From positions 62,001 to 126,000 of the forward strand of contig NZ_CP087997.1 of the NCBI RefSeq assembly GCF_021044565.1: a DNA stretch of 64,000 nucleotides, given 5' to 3'. How positions within the stretch are numbered: position 1 is the first letter of the stretch; each line of letters starts with the position of its first letter. Positions 56,798 to 64,000 of this stretch are shown piece after piece. Source of the stretch: Subtercola endophyticus (lineage in GTDB: Bacteria > Actinomycetota > Actinomycetes > Actinomycetales > Microbacteriaceae). The notes under the pieces were generated by a model that had not been told where the DNA came from, did not search any database, and saw only the letters and a list, made by a program, of their open reading frames with translations. Position numbers and translations under genes: made by a program.

Positions 56798-57127
56798 GTG
56801 AAGAAAATACTCGTGGTCTGCGGCGCCGGGGCGTCGAGCACGTTTCTCGCGCACCGCATGCGCAAGCTCGCCGCCGAACGCCGCCTCGAGCTGACCATCA
56901 AGGCCGCGAGCCAGCAAGGGCTCGACGAGCGCCTGCCGGAGTTCGATGCCCTTCTTGTCGGCCCGCATCTCGCCGCCGATTTCGACGAACTCGAACTTCT
57001 CGCGTCACGCTTCGGGGTCGAAGCCGCCCTGCTGCCCGACAGCGTCTTCTCCGATGGTGGCGACAGCGCTGCCCTCGAGCTGGCGCTCGGCCTTCTCATC
57101 CCTCAACAACCGAAAGAACTGTCATGA
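56798..57127 (+). CDS. PTS lactose/cellobiose-type EIIB protein
   Basis: A 109-residue phosphocarrier. The active site C8 lies in MKKILVVCGAGASSTFLA, typical of the lactose/cellobiose EIIB fold. GTG start with aaggagg (56783-56789). No matching EIIC or EIIA of that family is in the window, while the mannitol permease gene downstream has its own EIIB domain, so the role of this extra EIIB is unclear. It may signal to MtlR, whose EIIB-like domain lacks the cysteine; this is speculation. The stop codon overlaps ptsH (ATGA). Confidence 0.9.
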   Translation: MKKILVVCGAGASSTFLAHRMRKLAAERRLELTIKAASQQGLDERLPEFDALLVGPHLAADFDELELLASRFGVEAALLPDSVFSDGGDSAALELALGLLIPQQPKELS

Positions 57128-57393
57128 CCGAACGCACCGCACAGATCGCTTCGTCTCACGGGCTGCACGCGCGCCCGGCCTCGCTGTTCACCCAGGCCGT
57201 CATGAAGTCGGGTGTCAAGGTGAACATCGCCAAGCCCGAGGGCAAGCAGGTGAACGCGGCGAGCATTCTCGGCGTCATCTCACTCGGAATCGAGAGCGGC
57301 GACACGGTCACCCTCACTGCCGAGGGCGACAATGTCGATACCGTGCTCGACGAGCTCGTCTCGATGCTGGAGCGCGACCTCGATGCCGAGTAA
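57124..57393 (+). CDS. ptsH: Phosphocarrier protein HPr
   Basis: HPr, 89 residues. The phosphorylated histidine is H15 in SSHGLHARPASLF; Ser47 in NAASILGV corresponds to the regulatory serine of Firmicutes. HPr passes phosphate from EI to the EIIA proteins. It overlaps the EIIB gene by 4 bp and ptsI by 11 bp, so the general PTS proteins are coupled to the mannitol genes here. Confidence 0.97.
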   Translation: MTERTAQIASSHGLHARPASLFTQAVMKSGVKVNIAKPEGKQVNAASILGVISLGIESGDTVTLTAEGDNVDTVLDELVSMLERDLDAE

Positions 57394-59089
57394 CACTCTC
57401 GCCACGCGCATCCTGCACGGTGCCGGCATCGGTCGCGGCCTGGCCGTCGGCCGGGTGGTGCGGATGCCCGATCCGCTGCCCGAACCGGCGAACACCGCCT
57501 CGGCGCTCGCCCCCGCTGCCGAGCTGACCCGGGCATCCACCGCCCTCGCCGAGACGGCCGCCGACATTCGCGAGCGTGGCGCCCGTGCCGGTGGAACCGC
57601 CCACGACGTTCTCGAGGCCCAGGCGTTCATGGCCGAAGACCCGACGCTCGCCGACGATGTCGAGGCGCGCCTGCAGACCGGTCTCACCGCAGAACGGGCC
57701 GTGTTCGAGGCGCTCGCCGCATTCCGCGACCTGCTCATCAGCATGGGCGGCTACATGGCGGAGCGCGCGACCGACCTCGACGACGTGTCGCAGCGGGTCA
57801 TCGCCCACCTGCAGGGCGTCGCGGCGCCGGGCATCCCCGACCCTGACTTCGCGTTTGTGCTCGTCGCCCGTGACCTGGCGCCCGCCGACACGGCCCTGCT
57901 CGACCTCACGAAGGTGCTCGCCCTCGTGACGGGGGAGGGCGGCCCCACCTCGCACACCGCCATCTTGGCGCGCGACAAGGCGATCGTCGCCGTCGTCGGG
58001 GCAACGGATGCCCTGCAGCTCTGTGAGGGTGAAACCGTCATCGTCGATGCGGCCGCAGGTACGGTGCGGGTCGCTCCGGCTGCCGACGAGATCGCGGCTG
58101 CAGAAGCCGAGCTCGCCGAGCGCCGGGCGCGCCCCGTCGCTGCGGTCGGGGCCGGTCTGCTGGCCGATGGAACCCGCATTCCGCTGCTCGCCAACCTCGG
58201 CTCGGCCGATGCTGCCGCCGACGCGGTGGCCAAGGGCGCCGAAGGTGTCGGGCTGTTCCGCACCGAGTTTCTCTTTCTCGACGCTCAATCGGCCCCGACG
58301 GTCCAGGCGCAGCAGGAGCAGTACACGAAGCTGCTCGCGGCCTTTCCCGGCAAGAAGGTGGTGGTGCGGGCGCTCGACGCCGGCGCCGACAAGCCGCTGA
58401 GCTTTCTCAACGATTCGCCCGAAGAGAACCCGGCCCTCGGCCTGCGCGGTCTGCGGGCTCTGCGAGCGAACGAGCAGATTCTGCGCGACCAGCTCACCGC
58501 CCTCGCCAACGCCGACGCGGTCACCGACGCCGACCTCTGGGTCATGGCCCCGATGGTGTCGACGGTCGAAGAGACACGGTATTTCACCGCTCTCGGCCGC
58601 GAGCTCGGCCTGAAGACGCTCGGCGTCATGGTGGAGGTGCCGTCGGCGGCTCTGCTGGCCGACCGGATTCTGGCCGATGCCGACTTCGCCAGCATCGGCA
58701 CCAACGACCTCACCCAGTACACCCTCGCGGCCGACCGGCTGCTCGGCTCGGTCGCCGCCTTCCAAGACCCGTGGCATCCCGCGGTGCTGCGGCTCGTCGG
58801 TGAGGTAGGTCGGGCCGGCGCCGCGCTCGGCAAGCCTGTGGGGGTCTGCGGTGAGGCCGCGGCAGATCCCTTGCTCGCGGTGGTTCTGGTCGGGCTCGGT
58901 GTCACCACGCTGTCGATGTCGCCGGCGGCGCTGGCAGATGTTCGCACCGAACTCGCGCAGTTCACCCTTGAGCAGGCACAGCGGTTCGCCGACCTCGCGT
59001 TGGCGGCCAACTCAGCATTCGAGGCCCGCGCCGCGGTACTCGAAGTATCCCAACACCCATCACACCAAAACAAAGGAGCGGGGCAATGA
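57383..59089 (+). CDS. ptsI: PTS enzyme I (phosphoenolpyruvate-protein phosphotransferase)
   Basis: Enzyme I, 568 residues. The phospho-His is H191 in GEGGPTSHTAILARDK. The PEP-binding domain has GVGLFRTEFLF, LDAGADKPLSFL and GIGTNDLTQY-like SIGTNDLTQYTLAADRL, with the catalytic Cys in KPVGVCGEAA. The ATG at 57383 lies inside the end of ptsH. Its stop codon overlaps mtlA (ATGA). Confidence 0.97.
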   Translation: MPSNTLATRILHGAGIGRGLAVGRVVRMPDPLPEPANTASALAPAAELTRASTALAETAADIRERGARAGGTAHDVLEAQAFMAEDPTLADDVEARLQTGLTAERAVFEALAAFRDLLISMGGYMAERATDLDDVSQRVIAHLQGVAAPGIPDPDFAFVLVARDLAPADTALLDLTKVLALVTGEGGPTSHTAILARDKAIVAVVGATDALQLCEGETVIVDAAAGTVRVAPAADEIAAAEAELAERRARPVAAVGAGLLADGTRIPLLANLGSADAAADAVAKGAEGVGLFRTEFLFLDAQSAPTVQAQQEQYTKLLAAFPGKKVVVRALDAGADKPLSFLNDSPEENPALGLRGLRALRANEQILRDQLTALANADAVTDADLWVMAPMVSTVEETRYFTALGRELGLKTLGVMVEVPSAALLADRILADADFASIGTNDLTQYTLAADRLLGSVAAFQDPWHPAVLRLVGEVGRAGAALGKPVGVCGEAAADPLLAVVLVGLGVTTLSMSPAALADVRTELAQFTLEQAQRFADLALAANSAFEARAAVLEVSQHPSHQNKGAGQ

Positions 59090-60696
59090 CAACGTTGTCA
59101 CAACCACAGGTCGGCGGTGACGCCGCCAAGAAGGGCGGCGCGCGCGTCGTCGTACAGCGGTTCGGTACCTTTCTCAGCGGCATGGTCATGCCGAACATCG
59201 CGGCGTTCATCGCCTGGGGGCTGATCACGGCGCTGTTCATCCAGACCGGCTGGCTCGCCCAGTTCGGCATTCTGGTGCCCGTGATCGGCGGGTTCCCGAA
59301 CGCCGACGGTACGGCGAACGTCGGTCTGGTCGGCCCGATGATCACGTATCTGCTTCCGCTGCTCATCGCGAACACGGGTGGGCGGATGATCTACAACACC
59401 CGAGGCGGTGTCGTCGCCGTCATCGCCACAATGGGTGTCATCGTGGGCAGCCCGGTTCCCATGTTCATCGGCGCCATGATCATGGGGCCGCTGGCCGCGT
59501 ACATCATGAAGCAGGTCGACAAGCTGTGGGCGGGCAAGATCAAGCCCGGCTTCGAGATGCTCGTCGACAACTTCTCGGCCGGTATTCTCGGCGCGCTGTT
59601 GGCGATCGGCGGATTCTTTCTCGTCGCCCCGCTCATCACCGCACTGAGCAACGCGCTCGAGAGTGCGGTCAACTGGCTGGTATCGATGTCATTGCTGCCA
59701 CTCGCGAGCATCTTGGTAGAGCCCGGCAAGGTGCTGTTCCTGAACAACGCGATCAACCACGGTGTGTTCACTCCGCTGGGTGTGCAGCAGGTCACCGAGA
59801 GCGGCAAGAGCGTGCTCTTCTTGATCGAAGCGAACCCTGGTCCCGGTGCGGGCATCCTGCTCGCCTTCGCCGTGTTCGGGGTGGGCCTGGCCAAGGCCAG
59901 CGCTCCCGGCGCCTTCATCATTCAGTTCTTCGGTGGAATCCACGAGATCTACTTTCCGTACGTGCTGATGAAGCCGCTGACGATCATCGCGGCGATTCTC
60001 GGTGGCATGACCGGCGTCTTCGTGAACGTGCTGTTCCAGACGGGTCTGCGGGCACCGGCCTCACCGGGCAGCATCATCGCGATCTTGCTCGAGGCCACAC
60101 CCGACAGTTACGTCGGAGTGATTCTGTCGGTCATCCTCTCGGCCGCCGTGTCGTTCACGGTCACCGCGGTCATTCTGCGGGCGAGCCGAAAGCGTGACCT
60201 CGCCAACGAGAACGCCGGCGACCTGAGCGCCGCGATCGCCCAGACCGAGGCGAACAAGGGCAAGGCGAGCAGCGTGCTCGGCCACCTGCAGGCCGACGGA
60301 CTGGCCAACGAAGCGGCCGCACTCGCCGACCTCGAGAGCCGTGACCCCGACTCGGCCGAGCTCGTGGAGCGTTCGCAGGAGTCGCAGAGCATCAGCGCCA
60401 TTCACGACATCGTGTTCGCGTGCGACGCGGGCATGGGATCCAGCGCCATGGGCGCCTCGGTCTTGCGCAACAAGATCAAGAAGGCAGGCATCACTGACGT
60501 TACTGTGGTGAACAAGGCGATCAGCAATCTGACCGACGACGAAGACCTGGTGATCACTCACCAAGACCTCACCGCCCGGGCCCGGTTGCAGTCGCCGAGC
60601 GCAGAGCATGTCTCGGTCGACAACTTCATGTCGAGCCCGAGATACGACGAGATCGTCGGATTGCTGCAGCGTCAGAACGACAAAGAGAAGGCGTAA
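59086..60696 (+). CDS. mtlA: PTS mannitol transporter subunit IICB
   Basis: A 536-residue mannitol permease without a fused EIIA. The EIIC domain (residues ~20-365) has the NAINHGVFTPLG loop and the substrate motif GGIHEIYFPYVLM with Glu287. A ~70-residue linker leads to EIIB with C446 in IVFACDAGMGSSAMGAS. It transports and phosphorylates D-mannitol to mannitol-1-phosphate. EIIA comes from mtlF downstream. Confidence 0.97.
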   Translation: MTTLSQPQVGGDAAKKGGARVVVQRFGTFLSGMVMPNIAAFIAWGLITALFIQTGWLAQFGILVPVIGGFPNADGTANVGLVGPMITYLLPLLIANTGGRMIYNTRGGVVAVIATMGVIVGSPVPMFIGAMIMGPLAAYIMKQVDKLWAGKIKPGFEMLVDNFSAGILGALLAIGGFFLVAPLITALSNALESAVNWLVSMSLLPLASILVEPGKVLFLNNAINHGVFTPLGVQQVTESGKSVLFLIEANPGPGAGILLAFAVFGVGLAKASAPGAFIIQFFGGIHEIYFPYVLMKPLTIIAAILGGMTGVFVNVLFQTGLRAPASPGSIIAILLEATPDSYVGVILSVILSAAVSFTVTAVILRASRKRDLANENAGDLSAAIAQTEANKGKASSVLGHLQADGLANEAAALADLESRDPDSAELVERSQESQSISAIHDIVFACDAGMGSSAMGASVLRNKIKKAGITDVTVVNKAISNLTDDEDLVITHQDLTARARLQSPSAEHVSVDNFMSSPRYDEIVGLLQRQNDKEKA

Positions 60697-60759
60697 TAGC
60701 GTCTGCTCCCGTAACGGCCGGGTGACCGGCGACCAATAAGCAAGAGGAGCCCAGAAGTC

Positions 60760-61200
60760 ATGAGCGAGAACGTCTTGAGCCTGACATCGATCAAGGTCAA
60801 CGGAAGCGCATCGACCAAAGAAGAGGCGATCGCCGAAGCGAACGACCTGCTCTTGGCCGCCGGTGCAGTGACGAACGAGTACCTGGCGTCGATGCTCGAG
60901 CGCGAGAAGTCGGTCTCGACCTACATGGGCAACTACCTGGCGATTCCGCACGGCACGAACGAGGGCAAAGACGCGATTCTCGCCTCTGCGCTCTCGTTCG
61001 TGCGGTACTCCAAGCCGATCGACTGGAACGGCGAAGAAGTGCGGTTCGTGGTCGGCATCGCCGGCAAAGAGGGCGGTCACCTCGACCTGCTCTCGAAAAT
61101 CGCCATCATCTTCAGCGATGAAGACGAGGTCGAAAAACTGCTGAAGGCACCGAGCGATGAAGCGATCTTCGCGCTGCTCGGTGACGTGAACGAAGACTAG
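60760..61200 (+). CDS. mtlF: PTS mannitol-specific EIIA component
   Basis: A 146-residue EIIA of the mannitol/fructose class. The phospho-His is H64 in NYLAIPHGTNEGKD. It receives phosphate from HPr and passes it to MtlA. It is 63 bp after mtlA, with gaggag (60745-60750) before the ATG. Confidence 0.96.
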   Translation: MSENVLSLTSIKVNGSASTKEEAIAEANDLLLAAGAVTNEYLASMLEREKSVSTYMGNYLAIPHGTNEGKDAILASALSFVRYSKPIDWNGEEVRFVVGIAGKEGGHLDLLSKIAIIFSDEDEVEKLLKAPSDEAIFALLGDVNED

Positions 61201-61216
61201 AAGAAACAGGAACCAC

Positions 61217-62368
61217 ATGAAAGCCGTACATTTCGGAGCAGGCAACATCGGGCGCGGGTTCGTCGGGTTGATTCTGCACAATGCCGGCTACGAAGTGGTT
61301 TTCGCCGACGTCAACGCGGAGTTGATCGATGCGCTGGCGTCGGCCCCCAGCTACAGGGTCTTCGAGGTCGGCATGACGCCGGCAACGCACACGGTCGACA
61401 ACTTTCGCGCCGTGAACAGCGCGACCGACGAAGCCGCGGTGGTCGCCGAGATCGCCACGGCCGACATCGTGACCACGGCCGTCGGCCCGAACATCCTGCG
61501 CTTCGTGGCGCCGCTCATCGGGCGCGCGCTCGCTCAACGCTCTGCCGCGCTACCGCCGCTTCAGGTGATGGCCTGCGAAAACGCCATCAACGCAACGGAT
61601 GCTCTGCGGGGGCACATCGAAACCTCGCTCGGCGCCGCGGTCTTCGCTTCGGTGTCGGCGGCTGCCGTGTTCGCGAACACCGCCGTCGACCGCATCGTGC
61701 CCGGCCAGGCAGCGGATGCCGGACTCGACGTCACCGTCGAGGACTTCTTCGAGTGGGCCATCGAGGCGCCGCCGTTCGGCGAGGCGCTGCCCACGATTGC
61801 CGAGGCGCACTTCGTCGCAGACCTGGCGCCGTACATCGAGCGCAAACTCTTCACCGTGAACACCGGCCACGCGGCGACGGCGTACCTCGGCTACAAAGAC
61901 GGTGTGCGTTCGATTGCCGAGGCGATCGCCATTCCCGATATCTTCGCGGCGGTCAAGGCGGCGCTGCATGAGACAGCGACACTGTTGGTGGCCAAGCACG
62001 AATTCGAGCCGAACGTGCAAGAGGCGTACCTCGAGAAGAACCTCGCCCGGTTCGCCAACCCGTATCTGCCCGACACGGTCGATCGCGTCGGGCGTGCGCC
62101 GCTGCGCAAGCTGAGCCGGAATGAGCGATTCATCGGCCCCGCTGCACAACTGGCCGAGCGGGGAATCCAGCCGACCGCACTGCTGCACGTGATTCGCGCG
62201 GCGCTGGAGTTCGACTACGTCGATGACCCGGAGGCCGTCGAACTGCGGGCCCTGCTTACGAGCCGCAGCGCAGCGGGGGCCGTCGAGGCCGTCACCGGAA
62301 TTTCTCACGGGCATCCACTGTTTGAATCATTGGTGGAAACGTTCGGATCGGTGCAAACCGAGCTCTGA
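61217..62368 (+). CDS. mtlD: Mannitol-1-phosphate 5-dehydrogenase
   Basis: Oxidises mannitol-1-phosphate to fructose-6-phosphate with NAD; 383 residues. The NAD motif is MKAVHFGAGNIGRGFVG, and the polyol-dehydrogenase active site is KLFTVNTGHAATAYLGY. It ends the operon; no terminator is obvious in the 152 bp before infA. Confidence 0.97.
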   Translation: MKAVHFGAGNIGRGFVGLILHNAGYEVVFADVNAELIDALASAPSYRVFEVGMTPATHTVDNFRAVNSATDEAAVVAEIATADIVTTAVGPNILRFVAPLIGRALAQRSAALPPLQVMACENAINATDALRGHIETSLGAAVFASVSAAAVFANTAVDRIVPGQAADAGLDVTVEDFFEWAIEAPPFGEALPTIAEAHFVADLAPYIERKLFTVNTGHAATAYLGYKDGVRSIAEAIAIPDIFAAVKAALHETATLLVAKHEFEPNVQEAYLEKNLARFANPYLPDTVDRVGRAPLRKLSRNERFIGPAAQLAERGIQPTALLHVIRAALEFDYVDDPEAVELRALLTSRSAAGAVEAVTGISHGHPLFESLVETFGSVQTEL

Positions 62369-62520
62369 GCGGTCGATGGTGCGGCACAATATACACCTGT
62401 ATTTGTGCTAGGCTCGATCTTTGGTGTTTCGAGCGTGTTGAACGTGTAAAAACGTGCGCGCCAATCACACCGCAAAAACAACGCACGACCAGTTATCAAT
62501 ACTTTAAACGACAGTGAGTT

Positions 62521-62742
62521 ATGGCCAAAAAAGACGGTGTCATCGAGATCGAGGGCGCAGTGGTCGAGGCTCTTCCCAACGCGATGTTTCGTGTTGAGTT
62601 GACCAACGGACACAAAGTTCTTGCCCACATTTCGGGCAAGATGCGACAGCACTACATCCGCATCCTTCCAGAGGACCGCGTGATCGTGGAGCTCAGCCCC
62701 TACGACCTCACCCGTGGTCGTATTGTCTACCGCTACAAGTAA
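62521..62742 (+). CDS. infA: Translation initiation factor IF-1
   Basis: IF-1, 73 residues, complete: [20 protein letters not shown], ending [11 protein letters not shown]. It blocks the A site during initiation. The 152-bp region upstream probably holds its promoter (a TAGGCT at 62409-62414 is a weak -10 candidate), separating it from the mannitol operon. Confidence 0.99.
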   Translation: MAKKDGVIEIEGAVVEALPNAMFRVELTNGHKVLAHISGKMRQHYIRILPEDRVIVELSPYDLTRGRIVYRYK

Positions 62743-62812
62743 CGAGTATTGATCGCTGGAAAGTAACGGCCTGTCACATCTGACGGGTACGAAGACAGCG
62801 AAAAGGAAAATC

Positions 62813-62929
62813 ATGAAGGTCAACCCCAGCGTCAAGCCGATCTGCGAGCACTGCCGCGTCATTCGCCGCAACGGCAACGTTATGGTCATCTGCAAGTCGA
62901 ACCCGCGCCACAAGCAGCGCCAGGGCTGA
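62813..62929 (+). CDS. rpmJ: 50S ribosomal protein L36
   Basis: L36, 38 residues. [20 protein letters not shown] with zinc ligands C11, C14, C27 and H33, ending PRHKQRQG. The zinc-ribbon (C+) form is complete. An AAGGA site lies before the ATG. The stop codon is the start of a perfect hairpin. Confidence 0.98.
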   Translation: MKVNPSVKPICEHCRVIRRNGNVMVICKSNPRHKQRQG

Positions 62930-62956
62930 ATTTTGACCGCATAGCGGTCAAAATTC
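62928..62956 (+). terminator. Perfect 13-bp hairpin at the rpmJ stop codon
   Basis: gaattttgaccgc (62928-62940) and gcggtcaaaattc (62944-62956) flank the loop ata. The left arm includes two bases of the rpmJ stop codon. It is AT-rich outside and GC-rich inside, with no further T-tract. It may be a partial terminator before rpsM, which follows after a 200-bp leader with no gene seen. Confidence 0.55.
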
Positions 62957-63154
62957 AATGCCAATGGTTTTGTCAGCGCACGCGCTCACAAAACGTATAA
63001 AGCTCTGCAGAACACATTCTTACAAGTGAATATCGAAGCTAGATAGCAAGGTCAGAACCCGGGCGACGAAAGTTTCCCGGGGGACACCTGCGGTTGGAGG
63101 CCGCAGCACCGCCCTTGCCCCACACCTCCACTCATCTACAGGAGACATGCCACC

Positions 63155-63529
63155 ATGGCACGTATTGCAGGAGTAGACATTCCGCGCGACAAGCGCGTGG
63201 AGGTCGCACTGACTTACATCTACGGCGTCGGCCACACTCGGGCTCTTCAGACCCTTGCTGACACCGCAATCGACGGCGACACCCGCGTCAAAGACCTCAC
63301 CGACGAGCAGCTGCTCGCTCTGCGTGAGCACATCGAAGGCACCTACAAGGTTGAAGGTGACCTTCGCCGTGAGGTCGCAGCCGACATTCGCCGCAAGGTC
63401 GAGATCGGCAGCTACCAGGGTATTCGTCACCGTCGCGGTCTTCCCGTTCACGGGCAGCGCACCAAGACCAACGCTCGTACCCGCAAGGGCCCGAAGCGCA
63501 CCGTTGCAGGCAAGAAGAAGGCCCGATAG
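63155..63529 (+). CDS. rpsM: 30S ribosomal protein S13
   Basis: S13, 124 residues, contacts P-site tRNA and the subunit bridge. [20 protein letters not shown], then [22 protein letters not shown]. An aggaga site precedes the ATG. It starts the alpha-operon part (rpsM, rpsK). Confidence 0.99.
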   Translation: MARIAGVDIPRDKRVEVALTYIYGVGHTRALQTLADTAIDGDTRVKDLTDEQLLALREHIEGTYKVEGDLRREVAADIRRKVEIGSYQGIRHRRGLPVHGQRTKTNARTRKGPKRTVAGKKKAR

Positions 63530-63603
63530 CCAACACTTCTGCCTCTGGGCTGCTCGCCCGGGGCACAAGTACGGCATCGCCATAAACGTTTTAGGAGAAC
63601 ACC

Positions 63604-64000
63604 ATGGCAGCACCAAAATCGGCCGCTCGTAAGCCGCGTCGTAAAGAGAAGAAGAACGTTCCCGTGGGCCAGGCCCACATCAAGTCGACGTTCAACAACA
63701 CCATCGTCACCATCACCGACCCCTCAGGCGCCGTTCTGAGCTGGGCTTCGTCAGGCACCGTCGGCTTCAAGGGTTCGCGCAAGTCGACCCCGTTCGCCGC
63801 GCAGCTGTCGGCTGAGTCCGCTGCTCGTCAGGCGCAGGAGCAGGGCGTCAAGAAGGTCGACGTTTTCGTCAAGGGCCCGGGTTCGGGCCGTGAGACCGCG
63901 ATCCGCTCGCTTCAGGCCGCCGGCCTCGAGGTCGGTTCGATCAACGACGTCACCCCGCAGGCGCACAACGGTTGCCGCCCGCCCAAGCGCCGTCGCGTGT
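63604..64000 (+). CDS. rpsK: 30S ribosomal protein S11, 3' end cut by window edge
   Basis: S11, 132 codons visible, ending [11 protein letters not shown], which is the normal C-terminus; only the stop codon is missing. [19 protein letters not shown] leads into the [18 protein letters not shown] core. taggag (63592-63597) precedes the ATG. rpoA and rplQ are expected beyond the window. Confidence 0.98.
   Translation, partial: MAAPKSAARKPRRKEKKNVPVGQAHIKSTFNNTIVTITDPSGAVLSWASSGTVGFKGSRKSTPFAAQLSAESAARQAQEQGVKKVDVFVKGPGSGRETAIRSLQAAGLEVGSINDVTPQAHNGCRPPKRRRV

Overview
The window reads as high-GC DNA from an actinobacterium, most probably a member of the Microbacteriaceae (Micrococcales). The evidence is the str/S10/spc gene order, actinobacterial-type RpoB and RpoC, Ala/Lys-rich extensions on several ribosomal proteins, many GTG and TTG starts, and families typical of that group (Lhr helicase, DUF4916 Nudix-like protein, GT39-type membrane glycosyltransferase, DUF427, DUF1684, bacterial topoisomerase IB, mycofactocin-type SDR). 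The family assignment comes from reading the proteins, not from a search, so genus is left open. No tRNA, rRNA, IS element, prophage or CRISPR array was seen.

Region 1 (1-15336) is a mosaic of single genes and short operons. It holds a left-truncated Lhr-like helicase, a degenerate Nudix protein, a nucleoside hydrolase, a DEAD-box RNA helicase with an RG-rich tail, a large GT39-type glycosyltransferase, a DinB/DUF664 protein, a DUF1684-SRPBCC pair, a ComB-like phosphatase, a DUF427 protein, a SprT-like metalloprotein, a TPR protein and a spermidine-synthase-like protein. Its gaps are rich in structure: three GC-rich minisatellites, two of three copies of a 38-bp palindromic element, and a perfect 29-bp inverted repeat between divergent genes.

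Region 2 (15337-33700) is the transcription/translation core: rpoB-rpoC with a strong terminator, then rpsL-rpsG-fusA-tuf. Between them sits an accessory block with two more spermidine-synthase-like genes, a mycofactocin-type SDR with a TetR-like operator in front, an FAD monooxygenase and an Ala/Pro-rich membrane protein. Perfect hairpins without T-tracts lie in the rpsG-fusA and fusA-tuf gaps.

Region 3 (33700-41640) separates str from S10. It has an AbiEi/DUF559-type gene bracketed by two related 62-bp cruciform-forming repeats (the most interesting feature here), topoisomerase IB, a four-gene ABC exporter plus DesKR-like two-component operon with a palindromic operator candidate, and a divergent HxlR regulator/MFS exporter pair.

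Region 4 (41640-64000) is the S10-spc cluster rpsJ to map, then infA-rpmJ-rpsM-rpsK. Between map and infA lies a complete mannitol PTS: divergent mtlR, an extra lactose-type EIIB, HPr, EI, mannitol EIICB, EIIA and mannitol-1-phosphate dehydrogenase. One operon would thus carry phosphate from PEP to mannitol and feed fructose-6-phosphate into glycolysis.
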